Assembly (NCBI RefSeq): GCF_947172395.1
Contig: NC_069087.1
Location: 10,311,107 to 10,375,106, forward strand
Length of the DNA: 64,000 nucleotides
DNA from: Bicyclus anynana
Lineage: Eukaryota > Arthropoda > Insecta > Lepidoptera > Nymphalidae
Reading direction: 5' to 3'
In this document: positions 1 to 11,854 of the stretch, piece by piece
How positions within the stretch are numbered: position 1 is the stretch's first letter
Layout of the letters: each line of letters opens with the position of its first letter
Notes under the pieces: model-generated
Databases searched by the model: none
What the model was told of the DNA's origin: nothing
The model's input: only the letters and a program-made list of their open reading frames with translations
Program-made: the position numbers and the translations under genes

Positions 1-40
1 TTAGACCCACCAGGCTGCTCCAACGCTGCGTTGGCAGGAA
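1..40 (-). mobile_element. SINE fragment at window edge (family B)
   Basis: The first bases (gacccaccaggctgctcc) match the non-tRNA end of the SINE family seen more fully at 18655-19003, 38195-38472 and 42650-42976. The rest lies outside the window. Confidence 0.5.
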
Positions 41-57
41 CATATTATATATTACAT

Positions 58-436
58 ACTAGCGTACGCCCGCGACTTCGTCCGCGTGGAATTCAGTTTT
101 TCACAAATTCCACGGGATCCATGGGTTTTCCGGGATGAAAAGTAGCCTATGTGTTAAACCAGAGTGAAATTTATAATATTAGTGTGGTAAGGGTCGCTAT
201 ATTTTTATATACAACGTTCACAGTTTTTCTGTAATGTATTTAGTATAAGCATTGTACCCGTGTGAAGCCGGGGCGGGTCGCTAGTTATACTTATAAACCG
301 TCCTCTTCAATCATTCTATATATTAAAAAAACCGCATCAAAATCCGTTGCGTAGTTTTAAAGATTTAATCATACATAGATAGGGACATAGGGATATAGGG
401 ACGGAGAAATCGACTTTGTTTTATACTATGTAGTGA
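58..436 (-). mobile_element. Helitron-like non-autonomous element, mosaic
   Basis: Read on the minus strand it starts TCACTACATAGTATAAAAC and ends with the GC-rich hairpin motif ACGCGGACGAAGTCGCGGGC followed by CTAGT, as expected of Helitron-like elements (5' TC, 3' hairpin plus CTAG, A/T target). Part of another family appears inside in plus orientation: its 3' end (gccggggcgggtcgctagt) lies at about 266-284. The unit is therefore two elements nested or recombined. The copy at 24609-24776 is a shorter relative. Confidence 0.65.
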
Positions 437-2104
437 TTACGTGTATAAACAAATAATACAAATATACCATTATTTTCGTTTAGAGGATTCCTTTCAAGAT
501 AGGTCGCAGATAGGTCATTAGGCTATTCTCAAGAAATATAACCGCACGCACGTCGGCACTATATAATCTAACCGCTTTGACCTTACTATTTTATATTTGA
601 GAATATTTGATAACCCTACTTCTCTTTGTAGCTGAATTTGTATTCAAGCTACTAAGCGTGGGTAAGGGGTTTCAATTTAAGAAGAATTTTTGCACTTATT
701 TATTTTGAAAGAAATTTTATATTTAAAATAAATCTTAAACCAATTTCAGTGTTCAAAATCGAATTCTCATTTGACTATCTAATATCGAAAAATGTGTTAT
801 ATGTAAAAATAAATCAAATATGCTAATATTTTTATAATGGTCGTGCTGTAAGTATACGTTTCTAGGATTTGTTGAGGTATTAACAGATAAAGCGTTTGAA
901 ATTTAAAGGAGAAACCCAGTCTCTATACAAACTCGGGCCCAAATTATACAAATGGCTATAAATTAGGACAATTAAGAAGAAGTTAAGAGGCCAATTATTA
1001 AAGAAATCTATATTTGCCTTATAAATAAAATTACTTGTTACAGGTGGGCAATCCCATTAACATAAAACTCATTGCATTATCGGTGTCAAACTGACAGGCG
1101 ACAGTTTTAATAAGGACTTGACTATAACTTGACACAATTAGTCATAATATGCCAATAAATAATGTAAAAGCCTTAGGAAAAGTGTCCCTTGATATACATA
1201 CTATTTAGCAATGATATCTCATTCATTTATTGACTTTGACATTGACAGCCCGCGTTAGCAAAGACAACTGACAATCAGTGAAATACGCATCAAAGAGGAT
1301 ACTTAAATCGGCGATCGGTGTGAAAATAATGAAATCAGGCTAAATTACCTGTTAGCGAATATTATATCGGCTAAGATTCTAATGGAGTAACCTAGTAATA
1401 TACAAGATTTTTATTACATTTTTCATTTCTGTATCTTTCTGTAAAAGTAAAAAGTAGGCCCAAATCTCCTTTAGAGCAAGTACACGAGCAGAGTCGCAGT
1501 CCTCTCTTAGTTAGCTTCATAATAAGTTAAGAACATACGCACAATGGACAATGTGTGGGGCATTGTTTCCTAGCCGTGGACTCGTGATAACGATAACATA
1601 TAACTTATAGGCAGTTAAGCCTTGAACCCTAAGTGTATGGACCTTCGCGTGCCTTCGCCATTGTTTCAATGAACCTCCTTACGAGCTACGTAAGTATAAC
1701 ATTACTTGTTAAAACTTTTCTTTTAATTTATAAGTATGACGAGGGTTACTTATATTATGGAAGTGTAGCTTACAAAATTGATTTTTACATGAAACCAAAC
1801 TGTTAATTATCCGTTACATGAAGTTTGTTTAAATATATTATGCTTAAAATTAAGTAAGTTAATTAAAATTTACTTACTCATATCTTGACTTGATACTTGG
1901 GTTGTTTGTCGCATTGCGGTGTAAAATTAAATATTATACGAGTTAATAATAACTTTTTAAAGCAAATTGAAGATATTTTTCACGATATAAAAATGTTTTA
2001 ACGATTAATTATCTAAGACCTTTAACCTAGTTTTTTGAGCTCGTGAGACTATGACAAGTAGAAATTTACACAAAATTCTAACTGTAGAAATGTTTACAAA
2101 TTTT
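437..2104. other. AT-rich non-coding stretch
   Basis: No ORF, RNA gene or recognisable repeat seen. Composition is typical of the AT-rich background here. Confidence 0.5.
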
Positions 2105-2266
2105 TTATAATGTGACCAATATACCCATTCCCCTCCAACTAGTCGAGAAAGATTGTGCTAGGAGTGGGCACGACAATAGACCAACGGGGTGAGGATTGAA
2201 CCACCACCCCTCGGTAATGAGTCCAACCACTCTTACCGTTGAGCTATTGAGGCTTAACAGAATTTT
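2105..2266 (-). mobile_element. tRNA-derived SINE (family C)
   Basis: On the minus strand the head reads like the 5' half of a tRNA: an A-box-like TAGCTCAACGGTAAGAGTGG, then a B-box GGTTCAATCC about 40 bases later, then a unique body (cccactcctagcacaatc). These are internal RNA polymerase III promoter boxes. There is no CCA-ready acceptor stem fold, so it is a SINE rather than a working tRNA. A truncated relative lies at 51830-51945. Confidence 0.7.
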
Positions 2267-2769
2267 GTTATTCGTATTACTATTTGAAATAATCAGATAT
2301 TAGCAAGATATCGTTTAATCTAACGCTAAACTTTACTTCTGTGGAAATTTTTTGTAGTGTGGAAAATACTTTTAGACATTTATATTCTTGTTAATTTTTA
2401 CAAAGGGTATAATGAATATAGCGCTTATCTATCTTATTAAATTAGTTATTATGCATAATAACAACAGTTATTATGCATCCCACGCCTAACCAATTCGATA
2501 CTAACCGTTTAGTATGTAGGCAGGTATGTTATATAAACGATGAGCAGTTTGGGCAGATCGACCTTGGAGTTGTGTCCTCGGGCAGTGTCAACGACTGCGG
2601 CCTCGAAATGTACCCTCCGCCCCTCACACCCCCGGTAAGGCGGTTTGCGAAAAACTCAACCGACTCCAAACGGCCTTCCAATTTTGTACGCTGATTTCAT
2701 TTGTTACTGATACATTTTGACGTGAATCGTTAGGTGCGAGTAGGTGTTTATGTTTTCAGGAAATATTTT

Positions 2770-2870
2770 TACCCGACTTCAAAAAGTAAGAGGTTCTCAA
2801 GTTGATCGGTATGTTATTTTTAACCGACTTCTTTTAATGTATGTACATCGATTTTTCGAAGACGCCTAAA
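2770..2870 (+). repeat. Diverged interspersed repeat (accgactt type)
   Basis: The text cccgacttcaaaaag ... gaggttctcaa ... aaccgacttc resembles a common lepidopteran dispersed repeat in which 'ACCGACTTC' recurs about 55 bases apart. Class unknown. Confidence 0.4.
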
Positions 2871-3110
2871 ACGATTTCATAATTTTTTTTTAACTACAAG
2901 TTTCATGTTCATATTTTCTTGAATTAGGTAAGAATTATTGAAAGACTGTGCAGTTTTTTGTTCGAATGTTTATTTTTGGAGATATGAATACTGTCGTCAC
3001 AAGCAGATTTTTATCTTCTCTCTCTTCTTTTACATGAGCACTATATCCGCATAAGTAGTGCACATACTTGTATCAACTTCACTGAATTGATAATGAGATA
3101 TTCACCGAGA

Positions 3111-3193
3111 TCAATGAAATAACCTTCTTTTACTTTTGGTGAGACAAAGGAAATAATTCTTTCCTTTTTCTCACCTAAAGTCTAGTTATAATA
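3111..3193 (+). repeat. Direct repeat, copy 1
   Basis: About 80 bases (gtgagacaaagg, aattctttcctttt, taaagtctagt) recur at 3572-3651 with small changes. The copies lie in the same orientation and enclose about 380 bp of AT-rich DNA. No coding content. Confidence 0.75.
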
Positions 3194-3571
3194 GAATACC
3201 TAATGTACTTGTATTTAAAAACACTCGATTACGTTTTAATATTTACATAAAAATAAAATATTATGTAAGAATCAAATTAAACAAGTTTAACAACTAAAAG
3301 TTAACTCATGTTTTAAAATTAGGCATAAGAAACGATAAAGTGTCTCGAATTAAAATGCTTTTACAAAAAAAAAAAATTAAGGTAGCTGGAATGAATAAAT
3401 ATCATTTTTCATAAAAAATATAATTAAGAAGTTTAATTCAATAAAAATCAATTCGCATCTAAAAGAATGATACAAATCGTTCAACGTATTTCGATGTGGT
3501 CGGTAAAATAAAAATAACGAAAAATAAGAAAGCTTTAACAACTTACATTTTCTTTTCAATGTCATAGAATA

Positions 3572-3651
3572 TCAATGAAATTACCTTCTTTTTACTTTTG
3601 GTGAGACAAAGGGAAGAATTCTTTCCTTTTTTCCTAAAGTCTAGTGATAAT
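3572..3651 (+). repeat. Direct repeat, copy 2
   Basis: Partner of 3111-3193. It has a few indels in T-runs and lacks the 'tcac' before 'ctaaagtctag'. Confidence 0.75.
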
Positions 3652-4928
3652 CTAATGAAGCCAGTTCTTGATATTTATGTTTTAGATTTTTATTTCTAGT
3701 ATATCTATCTTATATCATATTATGTTAATTATTTTGTGTGCATAAATGTTGTTAGCCTATCTAAATAAATAAATAAAATTATACATAATTGTTTTGAGTT
3801 GTTTTTGTACATAAATCTGACGTAAAATTAACGCATACACCCTTTTGTTTATTGTTGTGACATTGAATGCTAAACAATGCGACTGTAGGCAGTTCTGTGT
3901 TCGTGATTATTTACACAGATGCATTTTAAAAGAACTGTTGGAATGGGTAGCGGAGGAGCGAAGAGGAGGCAGGGTAGAAGGGCGTCGACTGGCACCTAAA
4001 GTCCGACATTGAAATACCCTTGCAAGGGCATTCCACTGCTGCAGTCTTCAAGGCTGGTAGGGTCGAAACACTTGCGAACTATATACTGAACTAAATTTTA
4101 CAGGTTGAATGGATTCTCTGAACTGTAGGAATACAAAGAAGATAAATATTTTAATATTCAAGTCACTGACTTTTAATTTAAATATAATTAAGGGTATTGT
4201 GTAAATAATATTTATTGTTGTATTATTTAGACTTGTCAATATAGAAAACTCGTAATTAAAGAAGAACGACTAAGTATTTAATTATTAGATTTTTAAATAA
4301 ACTATGCTTATTTTAAACTCGTTTAATTGCATTGTGTGTGCGACTTGAAAATAGGCTAATATTCTCCGTCGATAATTTTTATTATAGACATTTATAAGTA
4401 ATAATGTCCTAATATTATATTATGTAATTAAATTATTGTTAAAATCTGGCCGACTGTGATTTTTTTTATACTTTTTTATTTTTTACTTGTGCCATATCGT
4501 AAATTTTTAGGTATTATTAAAAAATGATAATTTTCCGTTCCATTAAAGAACTGAAAATATAAGTATTAACATATTACTCGTATATACTACAGAAATTGCT
4601 AGTTTAAAAATGTAAGACTTTTAAAATAAAATTCCTGCTATACCTACAGACTATACAGTTATACTATATTTCTATATGTCGTTCCTGAGCCTTAAGAAAA
4701 ACTACAAACATGCTTAGAAAGCTTGTGATGGTAATCGCCACATATTTGCCAGTGTCCTTAGGGAGGTGAAAATAATACAGCTATATACTCATAGCTTAGT
4801 CGGTATTCCTTGTATTCAGGGGAAGAAATACACGTCTAGCCGGTGCATATTGATCGCTTGAGGTCGCGACGGCGGGTACGCCGGGTTGAAACGGGATGCA
4901 CTCACACCGATATTGCAGGATAATGTTA
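3652..4928. other. AT-rich non-coding stretch
   Basis: Contains short (AAAT)n tracts near 3763 and a slightly GC-richer patch at 3940-4060. No gene recognised. Confidence 0.45.
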
Positions 4929-4977
4929 GGTGTAGTCAAGGGCTAACTTGTAAAGAATAAAAAAAAAGAAAAATTAC
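4929..4977 (+). mobile_element. SINE 3' tail fragment (Metulj-type)
   Basis: The text gtagtcaagggctaacttgtaaagaat followed by A-rich DNA is the tail of the SINE family seen whole at 57744-58071. Everything 5' of the tail is missing. Confidence 0.7.
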
Positions 4978-5677
4978 CTTTTTGTATATATAATCCTTCT
5001 GTAAGTGTGTTTGTCACGTAACACTTCCTAAAATGTTAGTGTATATTAACGAGAAAAAAAATTGCAACATGATAAATGAAAAAAGAATGCGGCACGTGAA
5101 AAAGAATTAGTTTCTTGTGATAAACTAAATGTCCCAACTCCCAGTACAATTGAAAACGGTAGATGACATCCTGATTGCATTTTCAAAAAAAAATTGATTT
5201 TCTAAAATTTGACTAAAGACAGTGCGTCTGTTATGTCCATTCAATGTCAGTTGAACTTATTATGTATTTTACTGCTGTGTAAGTGTTTGATTTTATTTAT
5301 TCTAGAAATGAGGAATTTATAGTTTATTATTTGTTATTTAATTATAAGATATTATTAGATCTAGTTATGTCAAGATATGCAACCAACAACCTACCTCAAT
5401 GTTTTTGTTTATATGAGTACTACCTACTTTGTTTTTCCGTTTTCTCTTTATAGGACCTGTCATCAGGCTGTAAAGGATTGTTTGCGGCAATAAGACAGTC
5501 TTTTCATGCCAATATTTACTGTCTATTGTTTTGTTTTATTATGTTATATATTGTGTGCGCTTAAGTGTGTCTTCTTCGTCTGTATACTTAGCAGTAGCGA
5601 AGGCTGAAACTTTGTATTAGGGAACCCGATCATGTGGATTTTAGTAATACGCATAGGCGTATGCTGTGATGATATTA
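4978..5677. other. AT-rich non-coding stretch
   Basis: Nothing recognised between the SINE tail and the TIR element. Confidence 0.45.
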
Positions 5678-5679
5678 TA

Positions 5680-6061
5680 CAGGAAGAAAATTTTTTTAGT
5701 GCGGATATTTTTATATTTTGTACATAAACAAAATTTAATGATCACGTATTTTTTCTTTTTTTTTTTAACTCAAAAATAACAAAATTATCGTTAGCTAAAG
5801 TTATTTACTTTTGAACAGAATTTTAGGGTCACCCTATTGTGCGTTTATTTTATTTTCGTTTGATACCTAAAGGACGTCACCAGATCACTTTTAAGCTGAA
5901 TATATCTTGTTTAGTAATAATATGTACATTATTTTGTTATTTTAGAGACATAAATTAAAAAAAAAATACATTAAATGTATCGAACTGTTTGTAGATTTAT
6001 ATTCTATTAATAATACAGAACCACGAAAAAAAATATCCGCACTAAAGACCGAATCACCCTG
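5680..6061. mobile_element. MITE with TIRs and TA target site, copy 1
   Basis: A 382-bp element flanked by TA on both sides. It starts CAGGAAGAAAAT and ends AATCACCCTG. Inner parts of both termini share an inverted TTTAGTGCGGATATTTTT. No transposase is encoded. A nearly identical copy lies at 50978-51361. TA duplication and CAGG/CCTG ends suggest the Tc1/mariner group, but this is inference. Confidence 0.85.
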
Positions 6062-6063
6062 TA

Positions 6064-7018
6064 TAAATATTTCGAGCGAGCGTATAAAATAAATTATAAT
6101 TATGAATATGTACGAGTATGAGTAGATTTTAAAGGTAAGCCGCTATGAATCGGTTTGTTCACACTCCTCACTGCTGATACGTAGCAAATTTTATAAATTA
6201 TAATTGTTGATCGGAAGAATTTATTGGATTGATATTCAGTTAGATAAACTTTTTTGGTTAATTAAATTATTTTTTCAAGTGATCATTTCCTTTGACAACA
6301 AAGACAGGTAACTATTTAGATATACCCGAAGATCTATTTTTATGTAGATATCGAGATTCAGATTATAGAATCGGGTGAACTACGAGCATTCACCTGGTTT
6401 CGTGACAAAGATGTAAACTAAGTGTTACTATAGGATTGCACAATAATCGTGATATGATCTAACATGCAACTTTGCTACTTCATTTAAGTTTACGTATTAT
6501 GAGAGTAACAAACACAAAGTTCATATTTTTTAACAAAGTTAATTAGGTGAGATTATAACGTATTTGACGTAAGTACGTATTTGTAAACAAGTAAGTAATT
6601 CAGTACCAAAGTGGTACATTAAATATTAAATACCAGTTTTTTACAGTGCTTCGACCTATCTACCTATTATGTGTTACCTACCTACCTATTGTACTATGTG
6701 TATTGTATTATGTGTTCCTACCTATTGTGTGTTACAGTTTAGTATATAGGTATACTTGCCCATGATATTTGAGGTGCTATAGATGCTCGTTATGACCTAT
6801 ATGTTAATTGGTGCATAAATATAATATTTTGCCCTCTTGGTCGTAAACTCCTAGGTACCTTGAAAATTCAATATTTATCAGTATTTTTTTCATTTTTTTT
6901 TTTTTTATTAACCTTGGAAGCTACATAAGAAACGCTTCCTAACTTATTATTTTATTCTTTTATTTTATTATTATGGTATTCTTGCGTATCTACAGTGATA
7001 ATGGAACAATTTGGTATT
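6064..7018. other. AT-rich non-coding stretch
   Basis: Contains a short low-complexity region around 6655-6740 with repeated 'cctacctattgt' and 'gtgttac'. No gene recognised. Confidence 0.45.
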
Positions 7019-7110
7019 TTAACCCCCGACAAAAGGAAGGGGTGTTATAAGTTTGACATGTTTGTCTGTGCATTTGTGTGTGGCATCGTAGCACGTAAAC
7101 GAATGGATCA
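7019..7110 (+). repeat. Diverged interspersed repeat
   Basis: The text ggggtgttataagtttgac ... gtctgtg ... ggcatcgtagc resembles a widespread lepidopteran repeat carrying GTCTG runs. Only part is preserved. Confidence 0.45.
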
Positions 7111-7337
7111 GTTATGAATTATACATGATGAAGATCCCGTAAAGCAACTCTGAACATATCGACGTTTTTTTTATTACGACGCAAATAATTTCTGACGTAA
7201 AAGTCCGTCATTCTACGAGTAGCTACTAAAATCTAAATTCATGACTGATAAGGGATTTTCAAAATTTCCAATGTTAACTTGTTATAAAAAATTGATGTTT
7301 AGAATATATTTTTAAATATTATTATTTCTTTTGTAGA

Positions 7338-7470
7338 GTTTATGTTTCGGTGTGACTACAGCAAGCTAATGCACAAGCGTGCATGCAGTGCGCATGCGGC
7401 CTGCGCCGGCGGGAGTCGGGACACCCTCGCCGGGACCGCGTGTCCTCGTGCCCTTCCCGGGACACCCGAC
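7338..7470. other. GC-rich island
   Basis: Sharply GC-rich against AT-rich flanks, with nested CG and GC palindromic words (cgtgcatgcagtgcgcatgc). It directly follows a splice-acceptor-like T-rich tract ending TTTTGTAG at 7336. A 65-codon ORF (ATG at 7342) crosses it but looks like no known protein. Could be a regulatory element or a non-coding exon. Confidence 0.4.
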
Positions 7471-7845
7471 TTTCACTGCCAACAACTAAGCATACTATCT
7501 ACCGACAGACACGCAATGCGTACTGCCCCTGATATTTGATAATGTTACGGAAGTGTTATAGGCTACGTATGCGAATAAATATAACAATACCCTTGCAGAT
7601 ATTAATCTTTAATTGCGTAGTATACCTACTTCAAATGATAACATTTTATATAATTAAACATTGTTGATATGCGTATCTAGGGGATACATATAGGTGGGAA
7701 AAGTCACGTCCTCGAGGCTCACACCTTCAAAGCTAACTTTGATATTAATTAATTATATTTTGCAATCGACGTATACGTATGACGTACGTTTTAAATATTT
7801 GAACTATCAACATAGAAATGTTTTTTAAACGACATTTATCGTAAA

Positions 7846-8038
7846 CCAGCTGACGCCACGCGGTTTTACCCGCGTGGTTCCCGTTCCCGTAGGAATATGG
7901 GGATAATATATATCCTATAGCCTTCCTCGATAAATGGGCTATCTAACACTGAAATAATTTTTCAAATCGGACCAGTAGTTCCTCAGATTAGCGCGTTCAA
8001 TCAAACAAACTCTTCAGCTTTATGATATTAGTATAGAT
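7846..8038 (-). mobile_element. Helitron-like element, near full length
   Basis: On the minus strand it runs from TCTATACTAATATCATAAAG through gaacgcgctaatctgaggaa to the 3' hairpin ACGCGGGTAAAACCGCGTGG and CAGCTGG. The terminal CTAG is changed to CTGG. About 190 bp with no coding capacity. Confidence 0.75.
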
Positions 8039-8214
8039 ACAACTTGAATTAGTTTAATCGAGTTTGATTCTTTTTGGCTTTTGTTAGTAGTGATTTCAAG
8101 GTAGCTTTTTTTTTAATCGATGGCTGAACCGATTTTAAAACTACTTTGTGGAAGGTAGGGGAGGTCTTGAGCAACTTATGGGATACTTTTTATAACCAAA
8201 AAATCAATAGTTGC

Positions 8215-8258
8215 CTTTAATAAATATCACGCGGACAATGTCGCAGGCGAATACTAGT
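8215..8258 (+). mobile_element. Helitron-like 3' end fragment
   Basis: The text cacgcggacaatgtcgcagg ... ctagt is the terminal hairpin and CTAGT end. The body upstream (8087-8214) is heavily diverged. Confidence 0.5.
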
Positions 8259-8499
8259 CTTTGATTAGTCTAGTCTTTCTACCTTATAGACTCTTTTAGT
8301 CTCTATAACATAGAGGGTTATAGAGGCAAGAACTTATCAAGGGATAACAAAAACAGTTTAATTTAGTTAGTCATGGCTAACTAAAATAAATACTTGTAAT
8401 TTTAACAGTTAACACTCAGGCAAGATTTTAAATAAACTCCAAAAATATAAATTTGGCTACAAATTTAAAAAAAATTTGAAAAATTTTCGAAACAAATCA

Positions 8500-8866
8500 T
8501 CCTACTAATATTATAAACGCGAAAGTTTGTATGGATGTTTGGATGTTTGTTACTCTATAACGCCGCTACTACTGAAGCGATTTAGCTGAAATTTGGAATG
8601 GAAATAGATTTGTCTCTGGATTAACACATTTTTATCCTGAAAAAATCCTTGGTTTCCCGAGGTTTGCGGAAACTGATGATTTTGATGATATGAATGTTTG
8701 TTACTCTTTCACGCCTCAACTACTAAACCGAATTAGCTGAAATTTGGTATTAAGATATATTATAGCCTGGATTAACAAATGGACTTTTTATCCCGGAAAA
8801 ATCTATGGTTTCCCAAGGGATTTGTGAAAAACTAAATTCCACGCGGACGAAGTCGCGGGCGTCCGC
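8500..8866 (+). mobile_element. Helitron-like element with internal duplication
   Basis: Starts TCCTACTAATATTATAAACG and ends with the hairpin ACGCGGACGAAGTCGCGGGC then GTCCGC. The block 'tgtttgttactct..cgcc..actactgaa..cga.ttagctgaaatttgg' occurs twice (about 8545 and 8695), so the body is a partial tandem duplication. The expected CTAGT terminus is replaced by the inverted repeat at 8868-8937. Confidence 0.75.
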
Positions 8867-8867
8867 G

Positions 8868-8937
8868 AAAATTTTATTTCAATTTTAAAAAACATTTATG
8901 ACTAGATAAATGTTTTTTAAAATTGAAATAAAATTTT
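8868..8937. repeat. Perfect 31-bp inverted repeat
   Basis: Left arm 8868-8898 and right arm 8907-8937 are exact reverse complements around an 8-base spacer (tgactaga). Transcription would give a perfect 31-bp hairpin. Confidence 0.95.
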
Positions 8938-9029
8938 TCACGGATACAGGTGTCCACTGTCTTCTAAATAAAAATAAATGTGATAATATAGAATTCGTAG
9001 CGAGCTGTCGCCAAAATAGACAAGAACAT

Positions 9030-9120
9030 CGGCAGCGGCCGTGAGCCGGCGGTGGCAGTGACCCGCTCGCCCCGCCACTGCACCACCCGCTGCCCCCGTA
9101 GCCGCCGCACCCTCCCCTAC
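9030..9120. other. GC-rich island
   Basis: C-rich on the plus strand with several CCC runs (gctgcccccgtagccgccgc). Upstream of the promoter by about 2.7 kb. No credible ORF. A candidate regulatory element. Confidence 0.35.
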
Positions 9121-9255
9121 CCCATAGACGAAAAAATCCTACTTAAGAATTTAGCCTACACCTTATGTGGGCGAGAATTACTGAATCAATATCGGCTTTA
9201 TGAATACGATAGATGTTTGTATCTATCTCCTTGTCAAGTCCTCTACTTCTTTTAA

Positions 9256-10157
9256 TATGTAGGTAAAAGACAATATCTCCCTTGTTCTATGTTGTGTTAT
9301 TTGTTATATTTTGTAAAATTAAAGATGAGTATTAAGACTGTAATAACTCAAAAAACGCATTTATGTTTGTAAACTTCAGTTTTTGGTGGAAATTTGTTTG
9401 GAATTTTCCGATAGTTTTATTTAAGAGTGGAAAACATTATTTATATATGGGAAAACAGTTATAGGTATATAAACTTTAGCTTTTTGTGAAATCAGCAATG
9501 TAAATCCGAACAGGTTTTAGTTCTAAAATAATTAAAATTGTCAATATAGTTTTCGTTTATCGACCGTAGATCAAAGTGATCATTAATCATAATTGTTTTG
9601 GAAGGATAACATTGCACAGAAATCAATATGTAAAATTAACCAAAAGTCATTTTATAGGCAAATTCACTTTATAATTTAGTTTAATGTTAAAGTAATTTTG
9701 ATGTCTACTACAATAAATTCAATATATTATAAAGAACACTTTACAGCGTTTAAAAATATACAGATTTTCTACAACATGTTATAATTAGTGATAACAAATG
9801 GTGGTTAAGGTTAAGGTTGAATTTCTTATGAGAAAAACGAGACACTTGTAAATACAATTCTGCGTAGCGACAATTTGCCTTACCTACTCATACTCTTAAC
9901 ATAATTGCCGGCTCCGGCCGCGCGGCGGTGTATTCAGGGAAAATTAAATGAATAGTAAACACGTGTCGTCAAATATAATATTATACACTAAATACATCCA
10001 AAATCCTCCAGCTAAATACTCCAGCGTTTAAGTATCTACAACTTTACATATAAGAATCAATGGAACATCGCAAAAGTTCGCGAAAAGCCTTTACACTACG
10101 AGTTTTGATAGTTTTTTTGGTTCACACACAGAACGACGGTAGTGGTGTACAAATAAA
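9256..10157. other. AT-rich non-coding stretch
   Basis: Only a brief GC-rich patch at about 9907-9930. No gene or repeat recognised. Confidence 0.45.
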
Positions 10158-10412
10158 ATTAGGGAAATGCAAGGATAGTGAAATAAGTAGTATCCTAATA
10201 TCCTTGTTTCTGTAACGGTAAAGGAAAACATCGTGAAAACCTGCATCCCAGAGAATTTTCTTAATTCTCTGCGTGTGTGAAGTCTGCCAATCCGCATTGG
10301 GCGAGTATGGTGGACTATTGGCGTAACCCCTGTCATTCTGAGAGAAGACTCGAGCTGAGCAGTGAGCAAAAAATAGGTTGATAACGAAGGATAGGGGAAA
10401 CATCCTAAAATT
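10158..10412 (+). mobile_element. SINE-like repeat (family E), partial
   Basis: The text aacatcgtgaaaacctgcat, gagaattttc, gtgtgtgaagtctgccaatc, cgcattgg, gtaacccctgtcattctgag is the body of a common lepidopteran repeat, also present at 37470-37772. ORF-like stretches on the minus strand are by-products of this repeat. Confidence 0.7.
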
Positions 10413-11820
10413 AAAAAATGGGAATTGTTTTTTCGGAGTTTCAAAAGATGCCGACGTATCCACAAATCAGCAACGCTTTCAGAGTCGACATATCGTTTGA
10501 TTATAAGTTCTCGTTAAATCAATTACTTGCAAGCAAGGTATGATATTTACTGGTATAAATAATACCAAATTTAATTAACAGGAAAAATCATTGAATAATG
10601 CAATTATTATAGGTCGTATATAAACGTGGTTTGGAGATGGATGATGGACCTATTTACATGAAAATATTTTGGAACGCATTTATTTACATGAGAATGTTTT
10701 TGTGACGCAAATACCTCTAAATATACCTTCCTACCTACTACTATAGGCGAAAGTTAAAAGGAAAATTAAAGCTATGTTTAGAGGGCGCAATGTACTTATC
10801 GCTGTATGGAAAATTTTACGTCTTAAACAATTTTCCTTATAATGATTGTAGTTGTTAGCATAAAAAGCGAGTTCAGGGCTAAACGAAAAGCTGAGAAACA
10901 CACGTGTTAGATGTAGATAAATAATAAAATCGTGTACTATCTTCTCTTAGTGATAGGTATGGATTCATTATTGGTTTTTGAGCGTATTAGAGATACATGG
11001 TCGTTCGGTAGCTGTGCTATCGTCTAGATGGTTATCAGTGATCATTGTTATCAGTGATCGTGTCCAAAGGCGCGTCGTGCATCGAACGTGGATCATGTTC
11101 TGTGAGGAAGTTACGGAGAAGTAACGTGTCTCTTATCAATATTACCATGATTCAGACTTCAAAATATTCTTAATATTTTGCCTATTTGACTCGTTACGAT
11201 CACGTTATATGCATTTTAGCAATCTTTTTAAATAGGACTCGGGGTAATATCCTAAGGCGTTTTAAGGTTCTATGTAACTGAAGTATTATGTTTTCATCGG
11301 GTATTTCCATATGTGGATATTTTGGACAAATGTCGCTTTACCAAGTTCCATATTCTGGTCGGTCTTGATTTGCGGAAGTGTCTACATAATTGTGTGAAGG
11401 TCATGTATTATTGTACGCACCAAGTATAATATTGCTGATTATGAAGTACATGTTCAACACTTATGAAAGGAGTACGTGTAACATTTATTAAGAGTATGAT
11501 CGAGATTTACAAGGCTGGTTTAAAGTTTAGTTCACAAAATTACCACCCCCATTTATTGTGCAATAAATATTTTTAATATAAGCTATACTCATTATTGAAT
11601 ATAAGAAAACATTAGTTGAGTTTAAAAACATTATGATTTTAATAATATGTGTGCAAATACCTAACTGGCAAAAATTTAACTATTAAACGTAGTTATTTTC
11701 TTGATAAAAGAATAATAAATACCAAACATTATAAATGTTTTAGATATGAGTATGTGTGCAGAACAGTACAAATTGCTGTGGAATTTTAAAAAAGGTATCT
11801 AAGGAGCATTGCACCGGAGG
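10413..11820. other. Upstream flank of the promoter
   Basis: AT-rich with no recognised repeat. A short direct repeat (gttatcagtgatc) occurs twice near 11031 and 11047. Proximal regulatory sites for the gene at 12256 may lie here, but none can be named from sequence alone. Confidence 0.4.
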
Positions 11821-11825
11821 TCAGG

Positions 11826-11833
11826 TATATAAG
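11826..11833 (+). promoter_or_regulatory. TATA box
   Basis: TATATAAG is an exact match to the TATAWAAR consensus, placed immediately before the switch from AT-rich flank to GC-rich leader and about 430 bases before the first coding ATG. The expected start is near 11853-11862. No clean TCAGT initiator is seen there. Confidence 0.55.
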
Positions 11834-11854
11834 GTTAAAGTTGACGTCGGTCGT

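Noticed and set aside
10091..10465. Two overlapping minus-strand ORFs of 124 and 113 codons
   Set aside because: They lie across the family E SINE body in two different frames, so neither is likely to be coding.
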